A stretch of 64,000 nt of DNA from Crenobacter luteus (GTDB lineage: Bacteria; Pseudomonadota; Gammaproteobacteria; Burkholderiales; Chromobacteriaceae). The notes below the pieces were generated by a model. That model worked only from the letters and a program-made list of their open reading frames with translations. It made no database searches and was not told the origin of the DNA. Within the stretch, counting starts at the first letter, position 1, and every line of letters starts with the position of its first letter. Positions 9,284 to 17,184 of this stretch are shown here, one piece after another. Both the position numbers and the translations under genes were made by a program. The stretch spans positions 23,095 to 87,094 of the forward strand of contig NZ_SLXG01000012.1 of assembly GCF_004345725.1 (NCBI RefSeq), in the 5' to 3' direction.

Positions 9284-10227
9284 AACTCGACAACGCGGCC
9301 GGCGTGAAGCACAAGGGCGAGGCCAAAACCGCGCGGATCCCGATCAAGATCGTGCCGCTGGAAGAAAAGCTGAAGAAGCCGGAGTGGATCCGCGCCAAGA
9401 TCCCGAGCGGCCAGCGCTTCTTCGAGATCAAGAACATCCTGCGCGAGCAGAAGCTGCACACCGTGTGCGAGGAAGCCAGCTGTCCGAACATCGGCGAGTG
9501 CTTCAGCAAGGGCACCGCGACCTTCATGATCATGGGCGACATCTGCACCCGTCGCTGCCCGTTCTGCGACGTCGGCCACGGCCGTCCGAACCCGCTCGAT
9601 CCGGACGAACCCAAGCATCTGGCCGAAACGGTCGCCGCGCTCAAGCTTAAGTACGTGGTGATCACCTCGGTCGACCGCGACGATCTGCGCGACGGCGGCG
9701 CCCAGCACTTCGCCGACTGCATCGCCGAGATCCGTAAGACCTCGCCGCAGACGCAGATCGAGGTGCTGGTGCCGGACTTCCGCGGCCGCCTCGAGATCGC
9801 GCTCGACATCCTGTCGGCCACGCCGCCGGACGTGATGAACCACAACCTCGAGACCGCGCCGCGCCTCTACAAGCAGGCCCGCCCCGGTTCGGACTACCTG
9901 CACTCGCTGCAGCTGTTGAAGGAATTCAAGGCGCGCAACCCCGCCGTCGCGACCAAGTCCGGCATCATGGTCGGCCTCGGCGAAACCGACGACGAGGTCT
10001 ACGAGGTGATGGCCGACATGCGCGCCCACGACATCGACATGATCACCATCGGCCAGTATCTGCAGCCGTCCGGCGGTCACCTGCCGGTGCTGCGCTACGT
10101 GCATCCGGACCTGTTCAAGGCCTACGAGAACCGCGCCTACGAGATGGGCTTCCGTCACGCCGCCGTCGGCGCGATGGTGCGTTCGAGCTACCACGCCGAC
10201 GAACAAGCGCACGAGGCGGGCGTGTAA
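9280..10227 (+). CDS. lipA: Lipoyl synthase
   Basis: LipA is a radical-SAM enzyme that inserts two sulfur atoms into protein-bound octanoyl groups. The 315-residue protein has both iron-sulfur cluster motifs: the auxiliary cluster at C63, C68 and C74 ([12 protein letters not shown]) and the radical-SAM cluster at C89, C93 and C96 (CTRRCPFC). ATG at 9280 overlaps the lipB stop and has AAGGAG at 9269-9274. dacA-ybeD-lipB-lipA is a conserved order, and a terminator follows. Confidence 0.97.
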   Translation: MKLDNAAGVKHKGEAKTARIPIKIVPLEEKLKKPEWIRAKIPSGQRFFEIKNILREQKLHTVCEEASCPNIGECFSKGTATFMIMGDICTRRCPFCDVGHGRPNPLDPDEPKHLAETVAALKLKYVVITSVDRDDLRDGGAQHFADCIAEIRKTSPQTQIEVLVPDFRGRLEIALDILSATPPDVMNHNLETAPRLYKQARPGSDYLHSLQLLKEFKARNPAVATKSGIMVGLGETDDEVYEVMADMRAHDIDMITIGQYLQPSGGHLPVLRYVHPDLFKAYENRAYEMGFRHAAVGAMVRSSYHADEQAHEAGV

Positions 10228-10255
10228 GCGTCAGCTATCCGAATGCGTGAACGAT

Positions 10256-10283
10256 AAAGCCGGGCTCGATGCCCGGCTTTTTT
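10256..10283 (+). terminator. Terminator of the lipA operon
   Basis: AAAGCCGGGC (10256-10265), loop TCGAT, then the complement GCCCGGCTTT running into a T-tract. It may also serve the minus-strand gene that ends at 10333. Confidence 0.9.
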
Positions 10284-10332
10284 GTCGACGCTGGTCGCGC
10301 CTTCGCCGGCTCGGGCAGGCGCGCGCAGCGGT

Positions 10333-11121
10333 CTAGCCCAGCTGCACGAAGGCCTTGCGCGGGCTCGCCGGCGGCCGCGACACCTCGGCCTGCAGGCACC
10401 GGTCGAGGATCAGCCGCATGTAGTCGTAGCTCTTGCAGATCGCGTCGCGCAGCGCGGCGACGGTGGATGGGTCGGCGTGCGTCCCGATCAGGGTGCAGAC
10501 GATCTCGAGTGCCTCCCATGGAGGCGCGTCGTCGTGTGCGTGCAGCGTGAGCCAGCGCGTCGCACGGCGGCGCGCGCCGGGCGCGAACGAAGCTTCGTAG
10601 GCACCGCTAGAGCAGACCAGCGCTGCCCAGTCGCCCGTCGCGTCCTCGATCGCGTAGTTAGTCGCCGCCATCGCCAGCCACAGCGGGTCGTGCGCGCAGA
10701 TGTGCCAGCACCAGTGCGACAGCGCGTGCATCTCGCTCGGCACCCGTTGGGCGTGCAGCTCGGCGCGGCCGATACCGCAGGCCTCGGCCCACGCGATCCA
10801 GTGCTCGGCGTGACTCTGCGCGACGCGGATGTTGTGGATCAGGAAGCGCCGCGCCATGTCCTCGCCGCGCTGGCGGCCGTAGCGCACCTTGAGCAGGTTC
10901 TGCGCCATGTATTGCGGGAACTGCTCGACGACCGGCCACGCCCCGACCAGGAACAGCTGCATCGCCATCGGCCCCAGTTCGGCGTCGCGCATGCGCAGGT
11001 AGAGTTCGTGCCCGGTCACGCGGCGCTTGGCCGCGTGGCAGTCGAGCAATAACTGCTGGGCCCAGTCGGGGTAGCTGGCGGCTTCCGTCAGGGGGCCGGT
11101 TCTGACAAAGGGGGGGCTCAC
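10333..11121 (-). CDS. Haem-oxygenase-fold protein (TenA/PqqC/CADD-like)
   Basis: This 262-residue all-helical protein resembles the TenA/PqqC superfamily, now often called haem-oxygenase-like diiron oxidases. Candidate metal ligands are E66 (VVEQFPQ), H104/H107 (SHAEHW), E159 (YAIEDATG) and H194/D198 (LHAHDD). The third histidine expected after the final HxxxD segment is not evident, so metal binding is uncertain. Relatives act in PQQ or thiamin metabolism or, for the CADD group, in p-aminobenzoate formation; no pqq, thi or pab gene is nearby to choose between these. The start is GTG at 11121, with AAAGGAG well placed upstream. Confidence 0.7.
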   Translation of the reverse strand: MSPPFVRTGPLTEAASYPDWAQQLLLDCHAAKRRVTGHELYLRMRDAELGPMAMQLFLVGAWPVVEQFPQYMAQNLLKVRYGRQRGEDMARRFLIHNIRVAQSHAEHWIAWAEACGIGRAELHAQRVPSEMHALSHWCWHICAHDPLWLAMAATNYAIEDATGDWAALVCSSGAYEASFAPGARRRATRWLTLHAHDDAPPWEALEIVCTLIGTHADPSTVAALRDAICKSYDYMRLILDRCLQAEVSRPPASPRKAFVQLG

Positions 11122-11249
11122 AGGCTCGCTCCTTTGCTCGGCGGTCTTTGCTTGCCGAGCGCAAATATGTCGAGAGGCGCCGGCGTGACGGCAGGGCGGC
11201 GGCCGCGCGCAGCTCCCGGCGATCCCGAAGCTGCGCGGCCCTGGCGCGA

Positions 11250-11327
11250 TCAGCGGCAGGCGACCGCGATGAACGACGAGACGGCGCCGGGCGGGCGGCG
11301 CATGCCGTCGCTGCGATTCGCTTGCAT
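11250..11327 (-). CDS. Possible 25-codon small ORF
   Basis: The frame starts ATG at 11327, about 6 bases after AAGGGGG, and encodes MQANRSDG...AVACR. It lies between a candidate promoter and the haem-oxygenase-fold gene on the same strand. There is no family resemblance, and at this G+C such frames arise often, so it is listed as a possibility only. Confidence 0.2.
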   Translation of the reverse strand: MQANRSDGMRRPPGAVSSFIAVACR

Positions 11328-11470
11328 GCCATACCCCCTTCTGGTGCGAGTCAGCAAAACGGCGTGCTCGGGGGCGTGCCCGCGGATCGGCGCGGCTGCA
11401 GCGTGGTTCTCTAAGGATTTATAGTTCGCATTTGGCATGTAAAAACCATTTTTCATATCGATGGACATGA

Positions 11471-11500
11471 AAAAGGTTGGCCGAGCAAGCTCGGCCAACC
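11471..11500 (-). terminator. Terminator of the Ftr operon, built from the repeated word
   Basis: Two inverted copies, GGTTGGCCGAGC (11475-11486) and GCTCGGCCAACC (11489-11500), make a 12-bp perfect stem. On the minus strand it is followed by TTTTT (complement of 11470-11474), directly after the ftrD stop at 11521. Confidence 0.9.
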
Positions 11501-11520
11501 GGGTTCGGGCGATGCGGGGG

Positions 11521-12885
11521 CTACCAGGCGACGAACATCAACCACCAGGCGAGGTCGACCAGCGCGAGCGCCAGCGCGACGCCGGCCAGCGCGCCGAGCC
11601 GGCGGGCGGTCGCGCGACTGTGCCGCGCGGCGATTTGCCACGCGAGAACGAGGCTCCACAGGTTGGCGCCGGCCAAGAGGCCGAAGCGCAGCGGCGCGAC
11701 CCAGTCGAGCGGTACGCCCTCGTGCTTGAGCATGGTGACGGTCAGCGCCGACAGGCCGAGGAACACGCTACAGCCGCCGGCCGGGATCAGCGCCTGCACC
11801 AGGTGGTGGAAGCGGGCGCGTCGCCACGGGCCGAGCACGCGGGTCGCGAGCGCGAGGCAGACGGAGAGGCCGGTCGCCATCGCGACGCCGGTGCCGAGCA
11901 TGTAGGCGACGATGGTCGCGCCGTCGAGCAGCGTGAAGCGGTCGTTCAGCTCCGGGTAGTCGGTCAGGATGAACCACGGCGCGCCGATGTCGAGCGGCCA
12001 CAGGATGTCGCGCTCGATCAGCCACTCGGCCACGCCCTGCTTGAGCGCGACGAACCACGGGCTGACGGTCCAGTGAAAGCCGCCGATCGCGATGCCCAAG
12101 AGGCCCAGCAGCAACAGCGCCGTCTGCCAGCCGCCGCCCAGCGCCTCGCCGTGCGCGACGACCTCGGCGTTGGGCGAGCGTGCCGCCAGCGAAACCGCGC
12201 CGCGGTAGCCGCTGCAGCGGCCGCACTGGTGGCAGTCGCTGGCGCCTTCCATGTGGCGGATCGCCACCAGCGGCGCGCAGTTGATCGGGATGACTTTCTT
12301 GCCGGACGAGGCGCGCCACGCGGCGGCGTCGACCTTGTAGTGCAGCGGCGCGAGCTTGGCCAGAAGGCCGAACACGCCGTTCACCGGGCACAGGTACTTG
12401 CACCAGACGCGCTTTTCGCGGCCGTAGACGAAGCCGACCACGATGGCCGCCAGCGTCGAGCCGCCCAGCACCAGCAGCACCGCCTTCGGGTACTGGTAGA
12501 CGCTGACGAGCTGGCCGTACAGCGTGGTGAGCGCGAAGGCGACGAAGGGCCAGCCGCCCCAGCGCATCCAGCGCGGGATCGCGCGGTTGAGCCCCTTGCC
12601 GCTGGCGAACTCGGCCAGCGCGCCCTCGGGGCACAGCACGCCGCACCACAGGCGGCCGAACAGCACCATGCTCAACAGCACGAACGGCCACCAGATTCCC
12701 CAGAACACGAACTGCGCGAACACCGTCAGGTTGTTGAACACGCGCGCGCCGTCGTCCGGCAGCGGCAGGAAGGCCGGCACGCCGACCAGCACCGCGTAGG
12801 CGAGCACGACCAGCCACTGCAGCTTGCGGATCAGCGGCGCGTGCGCGCGCATCCAGTGCCCGGCGCGGGCGAGGGTCTGGCTCAT
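11521..12885 (-). CDS. ftrD: Polyferredoxin membrane protein, FtrD-like
   Basis: A 454-residue inner-membrane protein with an NapH/CcoG-like polyferredoxin core. It has several transmembrane helices and cysteine clusters in LWCGVLCPEG, WCKYLCPVNG and CHQCGRCSGYRG, which would bind iron-sulfur clusters. In FtrABCD systems (described in Bordetella and Brucella) this subunit is thought to move electrons that are consumed or released during ferrous iron uptake through the FTR1 permease. The start ATG at 12885 overlaps the ftrC stop (ATGA). The terminator follows its stop directly. The assignment rests on operon context plus the Cys motifs. Confidence 0.85.
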   Translation of the reverse strand: MSQTLARAGHWMRAHAPLIRKLQWLVVLAYAVLVGVPAFLPLPDDGARVFNNLTVFAQFVFWGIWWPFVLLSMVLFGRLWCGVLCPEGALAEFASGKGLNRAIPRWMRWGGWPFVAFALTTLYGQLVSVYQYPKAVLLVLGGSTLAAIVVGFVYGREKRVWCKYLCPVNGVFGLLAKLAPLHYKVDAAAWRASSGKKVIPINCAPLVAIRHMEGASDCHQCGRCSGYRGAVSLAARSPNAEVVAHGEALGGGWQTALLLLGLLGIAIGGFHWTVSPWFVALKQGVAEWLIERDILWPLDIGAPWFILTDYPELNDRFTLLDGATIVAYMLGTGVAMATGLSVCLALATRVLGPWRRARFHHLVQALIPAGGCSVFLGLSALTVTMLKHEGVPLDWVAPLRFGLLAGANLWSLVLAWQIAARHSRATARRLGALAGVALALALVDLAWWLMFVAW

Positions 12886-13712
12886 GCGGCCACCCGCTCG
12901 GCCGGCGCGGCGCTCGGCCGCGTCAGTTTGTAGACGGCGAGCCAGTAGCCGACGTAGGCCAGCAGCATGGTCAGCGCCGGGTGCGAGCGGTAGCCGGTGA
13001 AGGTCGCGAACAGCGAACCCATCGTGCTCGAATCGTCGATCAGCGCCGAGCTGTCCCACAACGGGTCGACGAGGGCCGGCACGAGGTCGAGCGAGATCAG
13101 TTGCTCGACGCTGTTCATCAGCAGCGAGGCGGCCAGCAGCAGTAGCAGCCCCTCGGTCAGCCGGAAGAAGAAGCGCCACGAGATCATGCGGCCGCCCTTT
13201 TGCAGCAGCCAGTAGGTCGCGACCGCCAGCGCGACGCCGGAGACGGCGACGGCGGCGAAGCTGGCGAGCGTCAGCCCCTGTTGGCCGAGCCCCATGCCGT
13301 ACAGGAACACCACCGTTTCGCTGCCCTCGCGCGCGACCGCCAGCGCGGTCAGCGTCGTCACGCCCCACCAGCGGCCGGCGGCGCTGCGGGCGGCCAGCCC
13401 GCTTTCCATGTCCTTCTTCAGCGTGCGGCCGTGGCGGCGCATCCAGATCACCATCTGCACGATCAGCGCCGACGCGGCGGTCGTCATCGCGAGCTTGAAG
13501 TAGTCCTGGCCTTCGCTTGACAGCGACTCGTCGAAGAACAGGATGCCGGCGCCGAGCGCGCCGGCCAGCGCCACGCCGAGGCCGACGCCGCCCCAAAGCC
13601 ACGGCAGGCCGCTGCGGCCGGCCGGGTTGTGGCGCAGCCAGCTATAGAGGATGCCGATCACCAGCATCGCTTCGACGCTCTCGCGCCAGACGACGAAAAG
13701 TATTTGTCCCAC
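12882..13712 (-). CDS. ftrC: FTR1-family iron permease
   Basis: A 276-residue, roughly seven-helix permease of the FTR1/EfeU family, which carries iron across the inner membrane. The two family R-E-x-x-E motifs are RESVE (10-14) and REGSE (128-132), in the first and fourth helices. The start is GTG at 13712, preceded by AAGGAG. It lies 10 bases after the cupredoxin-like gene. A copy of GTTGGCCGAG lies at 13280, read in the frame giving G-L-G-Q-Q. Confidence 0.92.
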   Translation of the reverse strand: MGQILFVVWRESVEAMLVIGILYSWLRHNPAGRSGLPWLWGGVGLGVALAGALGAGILFFDESLSSEGQDYFKLAMTTAASALIVQMVIWMRRHGRTLKKDMESGLAARSAAGRWWGVTTLTALAVAREGSETVVFLYGMGLGQQGLTLASFAAVAVSGVALAVATYWLLQKGGRMISWRFFFRLTEGLLLLLAASLLMNSVEQLISLDLVPALVDPLWDSSALIDDSSTMGSLFATFTGYRSHPALTMLLAYVGYWLAVYKLTRPSAAPAERVAA

Positions 13713-13722
13713 AGCCGGCTCC

Positions 13723-14055
13723 TTATCTGGCGACGATCACGCCCTTGCCGGTGTTCGGATGGAAGTCGTCGAAGAACTTGTACTCGCCCGGCGACAGCGG
13801 GTTGATAACGACGAAGGACGACGCGCCCGGGCCGAGCACCTTTTCCTTGCGCAGCGGCAGGCTCTCGAACTCGATCGCGCTCTGGCCGCTGTTGTGCAGT
13901 TCGATCTTGATGCGCTGGCCGGCCGGTACCTCGATGCGGTTCGGCGTGAACACGCCGTTCTTGCCCTCGAGGCGGAAGGTCGGCAGCTCGGCCGCCTGGG
14001 CCTGCGCGGCGAGGGCGGCACAGCAGACAGTAATGCCAATAAGAATTTTTTTCAT
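13723..14055 (-). CDS. ftrB: Periplasmic cupredoxin-like protein, FtrB-like
   Basis: A 110-residue exported protein with a signal peptide (MKKILIGITVCCAALAAQAQAA) and a cupredoxin-like beta domain. The segment SPGEYKFFDDFHPNTGKGVIVAR is typical of the EfeO-N/FtrB cupredoxin family found beside P19 and FTR1. The likely role is oxidising or handing over iron, perhaps with copper, to the permease. ATG at 14055 follows GGAGG at good spacing; a longer in-frame start would remove the signal peptide. Confidence 0.85.
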   Translation of the reverse strand: MKKILIGITVCCAALAAQAQAAELPTFRLEGKNGVFTPNRIEVPAGQRIKIELHNSGQSAIEFESLPLRKEKVLGPGASSFVVINPLSPGEYKFFDDFHPNTGKGVIVAR

Positions 14056-14110
14056 TTTTGAGCCTCCAAAACGACAGGGCACCGGCGAGCCGGTGCCCTG
14101 CGCTGCGCGA

Positions 14111-14656
14111 TCAGTAGCCGCCCTTCTTGCCGGTGCCGGCGTAGGCAAATTCGTAGTTGAGCTCGAACGGCTTGAACCATGGGCCGACGCCGGTTTCCTT
14201 GTCGACGTGGCGGCCGAAGTGCGCGTGCGGGTTCTGCGACGGCGGCAGCACGGTCAGCTTGAGCTTGTACTTGCCCGGGCCCATCAGCTTGACGTTGTCG
14301 CCGTAGTGCGGACCGTCGCTGGCGACCATCGCCATCATGTCGCCGGCGATCTTCTTGCCGCTGCCGACCTTCTCGACCTCGTACTTGACCAGCAGGTAGG
14401 GGACCCAGTCGCCCTCGGCGAAGCCGTTCGGGTTGTTCTTTACCGCGTGGATGTCGGCCTCGAGGTGGATGTCGGACAGTTCGGCCTTGCGCATCATGCC
14501 TTCCGGGTCCATTTTCACCGGCTGCAGGTAGACGGCGCCGACTTCCAGGCCATTCTTGATCTGCGGTTTGCCGATCGGGTACTCGGCGGCGAAGCAGGCA
14601 AAGGATTGCGCGAGCAGGGCGACGCCTGCCAGGGTGAGCTTGATGCCTTGACGCAT
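14111..14656 (-). CDS. ftrA: Periplasmic iron-binding protein P19, FtrA-like
   Basis: A 181-residue periplasmic protein of the P19/Tp34 (iron transporter) family. It has a signal peptide (about residues 1-24) and the family sequence EYPIGKPQIKNGLEVGAVYL after cleavage. Methionine- and histidine-rich stretches (DPEGMM, DIHLEADIHA, NPHAHFGRH) supply likely metal ligands. It would capture ferrous iron (perhaps with copper) for FtrB and FtrC. ATG at 14656 is preferred over a TTG seven codons upstream because the signal peptide begins there. It is the first gene of the operon and has a Fur-box-like site just upstream. Confidence 0.88.
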   Translation of the reverse strand: MRQGIKLTLAGVALLAQSFACFAAEYPIGKPQIKNGLEVGAVYLQPVKMDPEGMMRKAELSDIHLEADIHAVKNNPNGFAEGDWVPYLLVKYEVEKVGSGKKIAGDMMAMVASDGPHYGDNVKLMGPGKYKLKLTVLPPSQNPHAHFGRHVDKETGVGPWFKPFELNYEFAYAGTGKKGGY

Positions 14657-14675
14657 GATGGGCTGTCCCAATGTC

Positions 14676-14694
14676 AATGAAAACGTTTCTCATT
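14676..14694 (-). promoter_or_regulatory. Fur-box-like operator of the Ftr operon
   Basis: AATGAAAACGTTTCTCATT is a near-perfect 19-bp palindrome. Read as TGAGAAACGTTTTCA it matches 10 of 14 defined positions of the 7-1-7 Fur consensus TGATAAT-n-ATTATCA. It lies 20 bp upstream of ftrA, so iron-replete Fur would block transcription. Confidence 0.7.
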
Positions 14695-14816
14695 TTATTT
14701 AGCGTCATCACGGGGACACAAGCGCCCGGCGGCGTTTTACGCGAAATGGAATTTTTCCTTTTGTAGTGTGGTGTTACGCAATGTAGCGCGCAGAAGGAGG
14801 GCGCCTTGTTTCTGGT

Positions 14817-14836
14817 GATGTTATAGGATAACATTC
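14817..14836 (+). promoter_or_regulatory. Zur-box-like operator of the zinc operon
   Basis: GATGTTATAGGATAACATTC closely resembles the proteobacterial Zur consensus (ATGTTATA...TATAACAT): two ATGTTAT arms in inverted orientation around AGG. It lies about 32 bases before the zur ATG, implying zinc-dependent autorepression. Confidence 0.8.
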
Positions 14837-14868
14837 AACTCGTTCCGAACCCTCACGCCGGCTATTCC

Positions 14869-15303
14869 ATGGACAAAACCGCCTTCCTCTCCCAAGCCGA
14901 GCAGCATTGCCTGCGTCTGGGCAACAGGCTGACCGCCTTGCGCCGCCAGGTGCTCGAGCTGGTGCTGGGCTATCCGGGCGTGGTCAAGGCCTACCAGGTG
15001 CTGGCCGACCTGCAGAAGGAGCGCGGCGTCGCCGCGCCGCCGACGGTGTACCGCGCGCTCGACTTCCTGGTCGAGAACGGCCTGCTGCACCGCGTCGAGG
15101 CGCTGAACGGCTTCATCGTCTGCGAGCACTTCGACTGTCCGCACGAAGGGCTGATCCTGGTGTGCGCGCGCTGCGGCGGCGTCACCGAACTGGACGCGAC
15201 CGGCCCGATGGCCGCGCTGCGCGACGCGTCGGCCGCCGCCGGCTTCGCCGTCGCGCCGCAGAACCTGGTGCTGACCGGCACCTGCCAAAGCTGCCAAGCA
15301 TGA
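14869..15303 (+). CDS. zur: Zinc uptake regulator Zur (Fur family)
   Basis: A 144-residue Fur-family repressor. The winged-helix domain lies in residues 10-85 (NRLTALRRQVLELV; PTVYRALDFLVENGLLHRVE). The structural zinc site has two CxxC pairs, C99-C102 and C139-C142, and regulatory ligands include the C85-E-H87 region. Position at the head of the znu genes with a Zur-like box identifies it as Zur rather than Fur. With zinc bound it would repress this operon. Its stop overlaps the next start (ATGA). Confidence 0.93.
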   Translation: MDKTAFLSQAEQHCLRLGNRLTALRRQVLELVLGYPGVVKAYQVLADLQKERGVAAPPTVYRALDFLVENGLLHRVEALNGFIVCEHFDCPHEGLILVCARCGGVTELDATGPMAALRDASAAAGFAVAPQNLVLTGTCQSCQA

Positions 15304-16235
15304 AAAAAACCACCGTCAACCTGTTTTCCGGCTTTCTCGGCGTGGGCAAGACCACCGCGCTGAAGGCGCTGATCGCCCGTCGTCCGGCGCACGAGCGCTG
15401 GGCGATCATCGTCAACGAATTCGGCGAGGTCGGCATCGACGGCGCCGCGCTGTCCGACGACGGCCTGCCGGTCGCCGAGATCGCCGGCGGCTGCCTGTGC
15501 TGCGTCGCCGGCCCGCAGATGACCGTCACCGTCGCGACGCTGCTGCGCCGCGAGCGCCCCGACCGGCTGTTGATCGAGGCCAGCGGCCTCGCGCACGCCG
15601 CCGGCGTGATCGACGAATTGAACGAAAAGCCGCTCGGCGACGCGCTGACCGTCGGCGCGGTGCTGACCGTGGTCGATCCGCGCCAGTTCGTGAACCCCGA
15701 CTACGCGCGCCAGCCGCTGTACCGCGACCAGGTCGCGATCGCCGACGTGCTCGTCGCCAACAAGGTCGAGCTGGCCGACGCCGACACGCTGGCAGCCTTT
15801 CGCGCGCAGGCGGCGGCGCTGTTTCCGGCCAAGGCGCTGGTCGCCGAGGTCAGCCACGGCGCGCTCGACCCGGCCTGGCTCGACCTGCCGGCGATCGAGA
15901 AGTCGCGCTACCGGCCGGCGGTGGCACGCGACGCCGCCAGCGGCTGGCAGTCGGAGGGCTTCACCTTCGACGCCGCGCGCAACTTCGACGGCGAAGCGCT
16001 GACGCGTTTCTTCGACGAGTTGCCGAAACTTCAGCCGGGCCTGGTGCGCGCCAAGGGCGTGTTCCGCGTGCTCGATTCCTTCGTCTGGCTCAACTGGGCC
16101 GAGGGGCAGTGGGGTGCCAGCCAGGTCGCCTGGCGGCGCGACAGCCGCTTCGAGCTGATCGCCACCGAGGACGTCGCCGCATCGGCGGTGGAGGCGGGGC
16201 TGGCCGCCTGTCTTTGCAAGGAGGACGCGCGATGA
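15300..16235 (+). CDS. zigA: COG0523/CobW-family GTPase, zinc metallochaperone (ZigA-like)
   Basis: A 311-residue G3E-family GTPase with Walker A GFLGVGKTT (11-19), the metal-binding CxCC motif GGCLCC (63-68), the NKVE guanine-recognition motif, and a C-terminal CobW_C domain (residues about 215-305, ending with a cysteine near ACLCKEDAR). Zur-regulated members deliver zinc to client enzymes under zinc limitation, which fits the position between zur and znuC. ATG at 15300 overlaps the zur stop, and its own stop overlaps the next gene. Confidence 0.9.
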   Translation: MKKTTVNLFSGFLGVGKTTALKALIARRPAHERWAIIVNEFGEVGIDGAALSDDGLPVAEIAGGCLCCVAGPQMTVTVATLLRRERPDRLLIEASGLAHAAGVIDELNEKPLGDALTVGAVLTVVDPRQFVNPDYARQPLYRDQVAIADVLVANKVELADADTLAAFRAQAAALFPAKALVAEVSHGALDPAWLDLPAIEKSRYRPAVARDAASGWQSEGFTFDAARNFDGEALTRFFDELPKLQPGLVRAKGVFRVLDSFVWLNWAEGQWGASQVAWRRDSRFELIATEDVAASAVEAGLAACLCKEDAR

Positions 16236-16447
16236 GCGTGCCGCAACCGAAACCCCATTCGCACCCGCATGCCCATCCGGAGCACGCCCACGTCCCGCAC
16301 GAACACGCGGCGCCGGTATCCGCGGCGCTCGAACGAGGTTGGCCGAGCCTGATGGCGATGGCCGCCTGGCAGCGGCTGCTCGCCGCCGCCGGCCTGCTGG
16401 CGCTGCTGTGGGCGGTGGTCGGCTGGGCGCTGGGGGGCGAAGCATGA
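16232..16447 (+). CDS. Small histidine-rich single-pass membrane protein
   Basis: I do not recognise a named family. The 71-residue protein has eight histidines in residues 9-25 (alternating with Pro, Ala and Glu), a short linker, and one transmembrane helix at about 46-67 (LLAAAGLLALLWAVVGWAL). It is sandwiched by ATGA overlaps between zigA and znuC, so it is certainly co-translated. The His segment would face the cytoplasm if the helix is oriented N-in, and suggests zinc buffering or hand-over near the ZnuBC transporter. AAGGAGG precedes the ATG. The repeated word AGGTTGGCCGAGC (16336-16348) encodes the G-W-P-S linker. Confidence 0.8.
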   Translation: MSVPQPKPHSHPHAHPEHAHVPHEHAAPVSAALERGWPSLMAMAAWQRLLAAAGLLALLWAVVGWALGGEA

Positions 16448-17184
16448 GCGTCGTCCTCGAGAACCTGACCGTGTCCTACCAGCGCCATCCGGCGGTCCAC
16501 CATGTGTCCGGCGAATTCGCCGACGGCGAGGCGACCGCGATCTTCGGGCCGAACGGCGCCGGCAAGAGCACGCTGTTGAAAGCCATGGTCGGCGCGCTGC
16601 GCCCCGACTCGGGGCGCGCGGTGATGAGCCATCGCCGCGCCGACATCGCCTACCTGCCGCAGCAGTCGGAGATCGACCGCAGTCTGCCGATCACGGTCGA
16701 GGACCTGGTGCTCTCGGGGCTGTGGCACCGCAGCGGCGCCTTCGGCGGCGTCGGCCGCGACGGCCGCATGCGCGTCGCCGAGGCGCTCGCCACCGTCGGG
16801 CTGTCCGAGTTCGCCCGCCGGCCGATCGCGGCGCTGTCGAGCGGCCAGTTCCAGCGCGTGCTGTTCGCGCGCATCCTGGTGCAGGACGCGCGGCTGATCC
16901 TGCTCGACGAGCCGTTCAACGCCGTCGACGCCAAGACCACCTACGACCTGTTGGCGCTGGTGCGCCGCTGGCGCGCCGAGGGGCGCACCGTGATCGCGGT
17001 GCTGCACGACTACGAGCAGGTGCACGCCTACTTCCCGTACACGCTCCTGATGGCGCGCGAGGTGGTCGCCTGGGGCAAAACCGAAACGGTGCTGACCGAC
17101 GCCAACCTCAGGCGCGCGGTCGAGCGCGCCGCGCACTGGCAGGACCGCGCGCCGGTCTGCCGCGTCGACGGGGAGGCCGCCTGA
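16444..17184 (+). CDS. znuC: Zinc ABC transporter ATP-binding protein
   Basis: A 246-residue ABC ATPase that powers zinc import. Walker A is GPNGAGKST (35-43), the signature is LSSGQ (131-135), Walker B is LILLDEP (151-157), and the switch histidine is in VLHDY. It belongs to the metal-type (ZnuC/MntB) subfamily by sequence; zinc specificity comes from the operon. ATG at 16444 overlaps the preceding stop, and its stop overlaps the znuB start (TGATG). Confidence 0.95.
   Translation: MSVVLENLTVSYQRHPAVHHVSGEFADGEATAIFGPNGAGKSTLLKAMVGALRPDSGRAVMSHRRADIAYLPQQSEIDRSLPITVEDLVLSGLWHRSGAFGGVGRDGRMRVAEALATVGLSEFARRPIAALSSGQFQRVLFARILVQDARLILLDEPFNAVDAKTTYDLLALVRRWRAEGRTVIAVLHDYEQVHAYFPYTLLMAREVVAWGKTETVLTDANLRRAVERAAHWQDRAPVCRVDGEAA

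Larger units (their letters stand above)
11122..11520. other. Non-coding gap of about 400 bp
   Basis: No convincing protein gene. The left two thirds is GC-rich. Around 11410-11470 the sequence turns AT-rich and could hold a minus-strand promoter (TTTACA ... TATAAA, spacing 14, read on the minus strand) for the 10333-11121 gene. A 25-codon minus-strand frame at 11250-11327 has a plausible ribosome site. The right end holds the Ftr operon terminator at 11471-11500. Confidence 0.5.
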
